Origin: Acidobacteriota bacterium
GTDB taxonomy: Bacteria > Acidobacteriota > Blastocatellia > RBC074
Direction of reading: 5' to 3'
DNA length: 5,516 nt
NCBI GenBank assembly: GCA_013140935.1
Contig: JABFSD010000783.1
Location: 1-5,516 of the forward strand
Positions 1 through 4,599 of this stretch are shown here, piece after piece. The notes under the pieces were generated by a model that was not told the origin of the DNA, did no database searches, and was given only the letters and a program-made list of their open reading frames with translations. Both the position numbers and the translations under genes were made by a program. The first letter of the stretch is position 1; the number at the start of each line of letters is the position of its first letter.

Positions 1-1398
1 TGGCAACAGGCGCTGGCGATGAGTCCGAAAGATGAAACGCTGATGAAAAATCTCGCCGTCGCCTGCGAGAAATTGAATCGCAAGCGCGAAGCCTTGCAAC
101 ACTGGCGCACGCTCGCCCAACGCTGGCGTTCGCAACTCGACTTGCATCGGGAAGACGCCGCCTGGAAAGAGCGCTTGCTGAAACTCGAATCGCACGTGAT
201 TGACCTGATGCTCGAACACGCGCAATCGCCGCAGGACGAGCAAGCCATCGCCAACGCGCTCGAAGCCGCGCTCAAGCTCGATCCCGAGAATCACACGCTG
301 CGGCAACGCACCATAGACATTCTGACCAATCTCGAAATGCCGCAAGCGGCGCTCAAGCATCTTGAGACACTTGCCCACAGAAAAGGCCCGACGGCTGACG
401 TGCTGGCGCGCAAGGCGATGGCTTACGAACAAATGCAGCGCCCCGCCGATGCGCGCAAGAATTTCGCGCAAGCCCGCGCGCTCGAACCTGACAATGATTA
501 CGTCCGCCGCGCTTACGTCGCCTTTCTCGGCCACGAAGCCAAGCGCGCAGAACAGAGTCGCAATTTCAAACAGGCCCTCGCTTATTGCGAAGAACAACTC
601 ACGCTCGAACCGCAATTCGAACTGGCGCTCACGCATGCGGCGCAACTTTATTTCGACACCAAGCAGCCCGCCGAGGCGCAGCGCATACTGGAACGCTTTG
701 TCGCTATCGAAGAACAGAAGCCGCATAAATACGCCATCGCAGGCGGCATCTATCTCAGGAACGGCAAAAAGAAAGAAGCCGAAGCGCTTTTCAAAAAAGC
801 GCAGGAACTCGACGCCAGTTCACACGTCTTGATGACGATCGGCATTTCTTATTTCGAGGCGCAAAAACTCAAAGAAGCATTGAAGTATTTCGACCTCGTG
901 GCGGAAACTGCTTCGCTGGATACGTTGATGGAAATCGCTACGCATCTCATCGAAGCGGGCGACAACAAGAACGCCGAACGCTTCCTGAAAAAAGCCGAAG
1001 CACTTGATCCGACCGACCCTACGCCACATCTGGCACGGGTCGCCGGATTGATGGGCATCAGCAATCCTTTCGCACTGTTGGGCGGCATCAACCCGAAAGA
1101 CCTAGAAGCCGCCCGCGCTTCACTGGCCGAAGCCGAACGGCTGGCGACAGGCCGTCCCGAATACGCCGATATGTTGGCTGGCGTCAGCGAAATGAAAATA
1201 TTGCTCGCGCAATTGAGCGGCGCTCCCGGACGTGGCAGCGGCTTGCTCGGCGGACTGTTGGGCGGTCTGGGCGGATTAGGTGGATTGGGCGGCTTGCCAC
1301 CTTTCCTTGATGACTTTGCGGAAGACGATGGTGACTTCTTCGGCTTCCGTTCGAGTCGTAGAAAAAAATCCCAACCGAAAAAGAAGAAGAAAAAATGA
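1..1398 (+). CDS. Tetratricopeptide-repeat protein, 5' end outside the window
   Basis: The frame is open from base 1 (465 codons visible). The first ATG at 19 sits inside a TPR helix, so it is not the true start. Counting from the first codon in the window, TPR-like helix pairs are seen at about 1-37, 85-126, 132-163, 193-238, 241-273, 275-304 and 307-338, with the usual W/L...A..Y/L...G/N..A pattern and DP/EP helix ends. TPRs are protein-binding scaffolds and no catalytic motif is seen. The C-terminus is odd: a Gly/Leu run (414-432), an acidic, Phe-rich patch (about 435-449) and a Lys-rich tail (453-465). There is no signal peptide in the visible part, so a cytoplasmic place is inferred. The stop overlaps the next start (ATGA), so the J-domain protein is probably translationally coupled and may be a partner. 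The exact function is unknown. Confidence 0.85.
   Translation, partial: WQQALAMSPKDETLMKNLAVACEKLNRKREALQHWRTLAQRWRSQLDLHREDAAWKERLLKLESHVIDLMLEHAQSPQDEQAIANALEAALKLDPENHTLRQRTIDILTNLEMPQAALKHLETLAHRKGPTADVLARKAMAYEQMQRPADARKNFAQARALEPDNDYVRRAYVAFLGHEAKRAEQSRNFKQALAYCEEQLTLEPQFELALTHAAQLYFDTKQPAEAQRILERFVAIEEQKPHKYAIAGGIYLRNGKKKEAEALFKKAQELDASSHVLMTIGISYFEAQKLKEALKYFDLVAETASLDTLMEIATHLIEAGDNKNAERFLKKAEALDPTDPTPHLARVAGLMGISNPFALLGGINPKDLEAARASLAEAERLATGRPEYADMLAGVSEMKILLAQLSGAPGRGSGLLGGLLGGLGGLGGLGGLPPFLDDFAEDDGDFFGFRSSRRKKSQPKKKKKK
1240..1296 (+). repeat. Imperfect Gly-Gly-Leu coding repeat in the TPR gene
   Basis: Nineteen codons encode only Gly and Leu in a GLLGGLLGGLGGL-like series, an imperfect 9- to 12-base repeat with varied synonymous codons (ggc, gga, ggt; ctg, ttg, tta, ctc). 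The codon variety argues against recent slippage and suggests the amino-acid pattern is maintained. It links the TPR domain to an acidic patch and the basic tail. It could be a flexible or self-associating linker, which is inference only. Confidence 0.75.
1362..1368 (+). other. Candidate -1 frameshift heptamer A_AAA_AAA
   Basis: Seven A residues lie with codons AGA-AAA-AAA in the zero frame of the TPR gene, which is exactly the phase of an A_AAA_AAA -1 slippery site. After a -1 slip the frame reads IPTEKEEEK and then runs without a stop into the ATG of the J-domain gene at 1395, in its frame. A second run of six A at 1390-1395 lies directly before the TGA. No clear upstream Shine-Dalgarno-like stimulator (as in dnaX) and no strong downstream hairpin is seen, so efficiency could be low. 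The run may also just be Lys codons. Confidence 0.35.
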
Positions 1399-1736
1399 CG
1401 AACCTGACCGTGAGTGAAAATCCTTATGAAACGCTCGGCTTGGCATCTAGTGCGACCGAAGTCGAGATCAAACAGGCTTACTTCGCTCTCGTGCGCGAAC
1501 ACTCCCCCGAACGCGACCCCGAAGGTTTCAAACGCATTCGTGCGGCGTATGAAAAGTTGCGCGCCGCCAGCGACCGCGCCGCGACCGACCTGTTTATGAT
1601 TGACGAATCGCTGCCTGTCATAACGGCTTTGCCCGCCGTGACGGTGAATCCACTTGCGCCAGAATCGCTCAAAGCCGACTTGCTGGAACTCGAAGCCCTG
1701 CGTTTGCTGGAAGACGCCTTAGCCAGCGTGTCATAA
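1395..1736 (+). CDS. Small J-domain (DnaJ-like) protein with HSP in place of HPD
   Basis: This 113-residue protein has a compact J domain at about residues 9-55: NPYETLGL opening, helix II at 22-35 (EVEIKQAYFALVRE), the loop, then helix III ending in FKRIRAAYEKL. J domains stimulate Hsp70 ATPase through an HPD tripeptide; here the loop reads H36-S37-P38 followed by ERDPEG. The remaining 58 residues are Leu/Ala-rich and match no domain I recognise; there is no Gly/Phe region or zinc finger, so this is not DnaJ itself. The start is chosen from the 4-bp ATGA overlap with the TPR gene and the domain beginning directly after it. Only a weak purine-rich AAGAAG precedes the ATG, which suits translational coupling. 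A co-chaperone role beside the TPR protein is inferred. Confidence 0.85.
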   Translation: MTNLTVSENPYETLGLASSATEVEIKQAYFALVREHSPERDPEGFKRIRAAYEKLRAASDRAATDLFMIDESLPVITALPAVTVNPLAPESLKADLLELEALRLLEDALASVS

Positions 1737-2130
1737 ATTTCTTTTCCATACCTGACGGCTTTTGAGTAAGATGCGCGCGGTTCTCATCCCCCATCTCAAA
1801 AATACGACAGCGGAAAGTTCAAGTGCCGCCATCACCTTCCCCACAATTCATCAGGCTGAAAAATTCAGTCGAAGTGTGCGTGTGAGGTGTCCACGTCGTC
1901 ATCAAAGGCGCTTGCGGCAGGGCGAAGGAGCCCGGCAAGTGGCGTTGAGTGCCGTTTGAGAGAGCAGCGGTGAGACCCGCAGAGAATGCGAAGGTGTGTG
2001 GTGACAGGATCAGGTGAACGGTGAAACGCATTCGTGTGAATCCTCGGTTCAGCACGATTCCTGCCCGTTATTCTTTTTATTTCTCCGCGAGCAATCAGGG
2101 GTTTCATCACCCACGAGTTATGACGCAGCG

Positions 2131-2155
2131 GCGCTGCGGGGTTTCCCTGCGGCGC
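2131..2155 (+). promoter_or_regulatory. Strong stem-loop in the porin leader (hairpin 1)
   Basis: GCGCTGCGGGG at 2131-2141 pairs with CCCTGCGGCGC at 2145-2155 over 11 base pairs (two of them G-U) around a TTT loop. It has no T-run after it, so it is not a standard terminator. It stands about 95 bp before the porin start and may act in mRNA stability or translation control. Confidence 0.5.
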
Positions 2156-2163
2156 AAGTATGG

Positions 2164-2188
2164 CGGACGGTTGTAATTACACCGTCCG
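2164..2188 (+). promoter_or_regulatory. Inverted repeat centred on TGTAATTACA (hairpin 2 or operator)
   Basis: CGGACGG at 2164-2170 is the inverse of CCGTCCG at 2182-2188, and the centre TGTAATTACA (2172-2181) is itself a perfect palindrome; only T2171 is unpaired. The nested symmetry fits either a dimeric repressor operator on DNA or a bulged RNA hairpin. It is 8 bp after hairpin 1 and 60 bp before the porin ATG. No regulator gene is in the window and I cannot assign a protein family to the motif. Confidence 0.5.
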
Positions 2189-2194
2189 AGGCCT

Positions 2195-2212
2195 GCGCCG
2201 TTAGAAACGCGC
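2195..2212 (+). promoter_or_regulatory. Small stem-loop in the porin leader (hairpin 3)
   Basis: GCGC-(C)-GTT at 2195-2202 pairs with AACGCGC at 2206-2212, seven base pairs with one bulged C and an AGA loop. The 10-base palindrome CAGCGCGCTG follows at 2216-2225. It is weaker than the two stems before it, and is listed because all three lie in one 82-bp stretch ahead of one gene. Confidence 0.35.
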
Positions 2213-2231
2213 CGACAGCGCGCTGCTTTTC

Positions 2232-2236
2232 AGGAG
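2232..2236 (+). promoter_or_regulatory. Ribosome binding site of the porin gene
   Basis: AGGAG ends 12 bases before the ATG at 2249, with an A-rich, unstructured spacer (AAAACAAAACCC). The spacing is somewhat long, but this is the best Shine-Dalgarno sequence in the window and it supports the chosen start, which also gives a proper signal peptide. Confidence 0.7.
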
Positions 2237-2248
2237 AAAACAAAACCC

Positions 2249-3949
2249 ATGATTTTAAGAAGAATCGAAGGGTCGGGCCTGTTTAGACGCGCGACCTTTA
2301 ACTTCATGGTGGGGTTCGGCATGTTAGCGATGCCGATCTCCACCTATGCCGCCAACGTCATCAACACGAGCGACGCATCCACGAACAATGCCGTCGCGGT
2401 AATTGCCAAAACCAGTTCGAAGCCGACGGCTGAACCCGGACGCCCGATGCCCGTAAAAATCGAGCCTCGTGTGCCTACGTCAGTCGAGATGGCCCGCGCG
2501 ATGGAACTGATGGAAGAGCGTGTACGCCAGTTGGAATCCCAACTGCTGAACATCTCTGAAGAAGTTGCCAGTCGTATCGCCAAAGGGGCCACCAAAGCGG
2601 AATGCGCCAATGCTTTAGCGAGTCAGCCAGTCAAAGCGGCGGAGTTTCAAAAAGAAGCTCCGGTCGTATTGCCCGAATTGGCCGCGAATGCTCCGCGCGT
2701 GAAACTCTCGTTCAAGTCGTTCGTTCGGTCTGCCAAGACGATGTTCTCGGCTACACCGATGACGACGCTGAACTTGCCCGCGCCGCCGAAGCCCGCCCAA
2801 GCACAGCTTATGCCTGTGCAACAACAGCAGGCTCCTGCGGCTACGGCTCCCGCCCCGGCCCCGGCTCCGAAAAAAGACGAACCGACTGGCGCACTCAACT
2901 TCTTCAAAGATGTTGAAGTCAGCGGCATCGTGGATGGCTATTACAGCTACAACAGCAACAAAGTGGATTTGTTCAGTCAGGGACGCGCGTTCGACGTGCG
3001 CCACAATGCTTTCAGTTTGCAGATGGCGAAGATTTCGTTCGAGCGTAAAAACTCGAAAGAAAATCCCATCGGCTTCCGTGTCGAACTCGGCGTAGGCGAG
3101 ACCGTTGACCGCGTTATTTCGGTCAGCGATTCGAGCCGCAACGACGGGACGAAACACGTATTGCAGGCTTATGCGAGTTATGTGGCGCCGATTGGCAAAG
3201 GTCTCACGCTGGATTTCGGCAAGTTCTATACCCCGATTGGCGGCGAAGTGGTTGATACCAAAGACAACTTCAACTACTCACGCGCCTTTACTTATTGGTA
3301 TGGCGGGCCGTTTTACCACATGGGATTGCGTGCCAAATACGCGATCAATGACAAAGTCGCCGTCACGGGTTTGCTCGTGAACGGCTGGGACAACGTCTTT
3401 GAGAACAACGCCAAAGGCAGCGGCAAAAGCGTAGGCGGCCAGATTTCCGTATCACCGACGAGCAAGTTCACGGTGGTGCAAAGTTACCTGGTCGGCAAAG
3501 AAGCGCCGTTGGCGAATGTGCCGGCGACGTCTTCGCGCGACAACGTCCGTCACATTGCCGACACGTTGGCGACCGTTTACGTGAACGACAAACTCACGTT
3601 GATGGGCGAATACACGTTAGGCAAAGATGGCGACAACGACGGCAAGCGCGGCCAATGGCAGGCTTTTGCCAGCTATTTGCGCTACGCCTTGAATAGCCGC
3701 ATGGCCTTCTCGCCGCGCTTCGAGGTTTTCAAAGACCGCGAAGGCTTACGCACGGGCTTGGGCCAAACGCTCAAAGACCTGACGCTGACGCACGAGATCA
3801 AGTTGGTAGACAACTTCATCACCCGTTTCGAATATCGTCGAGATTTCTCTGACCGGAACTTCTTCACGAACTCAGGCGGGGCCGCGCGTAACAGTCAAAA
3901 CACTTTCATCATCGGTCTGAGCTATTTCTTTACGACCAAAGGTCAATAA
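2249..3949 (+). CDS. Outer-membrane beta-barrel porin, BBP2 (OmpL-like) family
   Basis: A 566-residue exported protein. A basic N-terminus (RR at 4-5 and 13-14) and hydrophobic core (about 17-30) lead to a signal peptidase I site near STYA-AN (after residue 34). Residues 76-112 form a short amphipathic coiled coil (EMARAMELMEERVRQLESQL). A Pro/Ala/Gln-rich linker covers 177-213. The barrel runs from about 219 to 560, with alternating amphipathic strands and marks I associate with BBP2 porins (Pfam PF07642): LDFGKFYTPIGGE (321-333), YGGPFYHMGLRAKY, LLVNGWDNV (375-383), the RTG...LTHE and FEYRRDFSDRNFF blocks, and a last strand IIGLSYFF. Such proteins form diffusion channels in the outer membrane; the substrate is unknown. 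The coiled coil may form trimers or touch peptidoglycan (inference). It is a single-gene unit: a structured leader lies upstream and a strong terminator 30 bp after the stop. Confidence 0.9.
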   Translation: MILRRIEGSGLFRRATFNFMVGFGMLAMPISTYAANVINTSDASTNNAVAVIAKTSSKPTAEPGRPMPVKIEPRVPTSVEMARAMELMEERVRQLESQLLNISEEVASRIAKGATKAECANALASQPVKAAEFQKEAPVVLPELAANAPRVKLSFKSFVRSAKTMFSATPMTTLNLPAPPKPAQAQLMPVQQQQAPAATAPAPAPAPKKDEPTGALNFFKDVEVSGIVDGYYSYNSNKVDLFSQGRAFDVRHNAFSLQMAKISFERKNSKENPIGFRVELGVGETVDRVISVSDSSRNDGTKHVLQAYASYVAPIGKGLTLDFGKFYTPIGGEVVDTKDNFNYSRAFTYWYGGPFYHMGLRAKYAINDKVAVTGLLVNGWDNVFENNAKGSGKSVGGQISVSPTSKFTVVQSYLVGKEAPLANVPATSSRDNVRHIADTLATVYVNDKLTLMGEYTLGKDGDNDGKRGQWQAFASYLRYALNSRMAFSPRFEVFKDREGLRTGLGQTLKDLTLTHEIKLVDNFITRFEYRRDFSDRNFFTNSGGAARNSQNTFIIGLSYFFTTKGQ

Positions 3950-3979
3950 GCGATAGCTGCCGATCATGCAGAGAAATAA

Positions 3980-4023
3980 AAAGCGGTGAGCCGGAAACGG
4001 TTCACCGCTTTCTGTTTTTTTTT
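3980..4023 (+). terminator. Intrinsic terminator of the porin gene, possibly bidirectional
   Basis: Arms 3980-3993 (AAAGCGGTGAGCCG) and 3998-4011 pair over 14 base pairs with one G-U pair, capped by a GAAA (GNRA) tetraloop. Nine T residues follow at 4015-4023. On the opposite strand the stem is followed by TT-A-TTT, so it may also stop the convergent minus-strand operon that ends at 4068. Confidence 0.93.
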
Positions 4024-4067
4024 CAGAAGAGTAATTTGCAGCCTTTTGTGGTTTCGTGAGAGCGAGG

Positions 4068-4313
4068 TTAAGCGACAGCGGCGAGTACTGTCTTGCGTTG
4101 CGCGTAACGGCGCGGGTTCGCCCTGATTTCGTCAATCGCTCTTTGGGTTTCAATCGTGTAATAACTTTCGCCGCAAGTATCGCAGTGATGATCGGGAATG
4201 CCTTCGATCAGGATGCCGTCCACGACTTCGGCGCTCATGATTGTCTGCACTCCCGGAGCGCCGCAGATTTCACACCGCGAATGCAGGTTTTTTGCGCGTT
4301 TCTTCTTATTCAT
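4068..4313 (-). CDS. YgiT-type zinc-finger protein, antitoxin-like
   Basis: An 81-residue protein with a basic start (MNKKKRAK) and two CxxC pairs, C14-x2-C17 and C44-x2-C47, the second within IPDHHCDTCGESYY. This is the layout of the YgiT/MqsA N-terminal zinc domain, where four cysteines hold one zinc. Residues 54-70 form one helix (IETQRAIDEIRANPRRY), and the protein ends where MqsA would carry its helix-turn-helix, so that DNA-binding domain is absent. The start overlaps the stop of the DUF4258 gene by 8 bp (ATGAATAA) with no clear Shine-Dalgarno sequence, implying translational coupling. By position and family it is the probable antitoxin of the upstream protein. Neutralisation is inferred and the partnership is not proven by sequence. 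Confidence 0.85.
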   Translation of the reverse strand: MNKKKRAKNLHSRCEICGAPGVQTIMSAEVVDGILIEGIPDHHCDTCGESYYTIETQRAIDEIRANPRRYAQRKTVLAAVA

Positions 4314-4599
4314 AGTCGAGCCATTCTACCCAATAAACCGTCATCACAAAAACTTTCTGGTGATAAGTGAGTTTGGCGACGAGGCCGATTTCGCGTCCGT
4401 CGAGAGCTTCTCCGTGCCAGATATATTTCACTTCGTCGCCGTCAGATTGATGCGCTACGATGTTGCCCGTTTCCAAACAGGCATCAATGTCGTCGGCGGT
4501 GAAACGGCGCAAGATCAGATTTTTACGGACGTGCGTACCCAATACGATGCGCCCGTTATCAGCGGCTCGCCGCATCTTCTTTTCAATCTGATCATACAT
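4306..4599 (-). CDS. DUF4258 protein, toxin-like partner of the zinc-finger protein
   Basis: A 97-residue protein matching what I know of the DUF4258 family: H23 in an LGTHV motif, R31-R32-F33-T34 followed by D36-D37, then ETGNIV (43-48), a Y59..G63 turn, a [14 protein letters not shown] strand pair (76-89) and a short C-terminus. The family is small, often encoded next to YgiT-type zinc-finger proteins and regarded as toxin-like. An RNase activity of the RelE/MqsR kind is an inference, and no catalytic set can be proved here. Gene order (toxin first) is as in mqsRA. The start ATG overlaps the peptidase stop by 8 bp (ATGTATGA) and no strong Shine-Dalgarno sequence precedes it, so translation is probably coupled to the peptidase unless a promoter lies inside the peptidase 3' end. 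Confidence 0.85.
   Translation of the reverse strand: MYDQIEKKMRRAADNGRIVLGTHVRKNLILRRFTADDIDACLETGNIVAHQSDGDEVKYIWHGEALDGREIGLVAKLTYHQKVFVMTVYWVEWLDYE

Larger units (their letters stand above)
1737..2248. other. 512-bp intergenic region, no supportable gene in 1737-2120
   Basis: No open frame here has a convincing start, ribosome binding site or recognisable protein. Short frames exist on both strands but look like chance. No clear intrinsic terminator follows the J-domain gene. Modest symmetry is present: CTTGC/GCAAG arms at 1911-1915 and 1935-1939 enclosing GGGC/GCCC, and GAATGCG/CGCATTC at 1984-1990 and 2027-2033. The stretch 1870-2030 is G- and GTG-rich on the plus strand. No tmRNA, RNase P RNA, SRP RNA or known riboswitch core was recognised. 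The porin promoter probably lies here, but no good -35/-10 pair stands out; TATTCT at about 2069-2074 is a weak -10 candidate. Confidence 0.6.

Noticed and set aside
19..21. ATG at 19 as the start of the TPR gene
   Set aside because: The frame is open to base 1 and residues before this Met (WQQALA) are part of the same TPR helix; the gene is cut by the window.
849..1502. 217-codon frame on the minus strand opposite the TPR gene
   Set aside because: It is the antisense of clear TPR and poly-Lys/Gly coding sequence (giving poly-Phe and Pro runs) and resembles no protein.
1762..1959. 65-codon plus-strand frame in the gap
   Set aside because: TTG start, no Shine-Dalgarno sequence, no recognisable protein; not distinguishable from chance.
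1819..2055. 78-codon minus-strand frame in the gap
   Set aside because: No ribosome site and no family recognised; the length is ordinary for chance at this GC content.
2014..2065. Cobalamin-riboswitch-like words (GGTGAA, GTGTGAATCC, CTGCCCG)
   Set aside because: The order and spacing of the conserved boxes do not fit, and no B12 box or GCCAGG element follows.
2014..2286. 90-codon plus-strand frame running into the porin
   Set aside because: GTG start without support, runs through the hairpins and overlaps the porin signal peptide in another frame.
2615..3157. 180-codon minus-strand frame opposite the porin
   Set aside because: Antisense of the linker and first barrel strands; composition is dictated by the porin codons.
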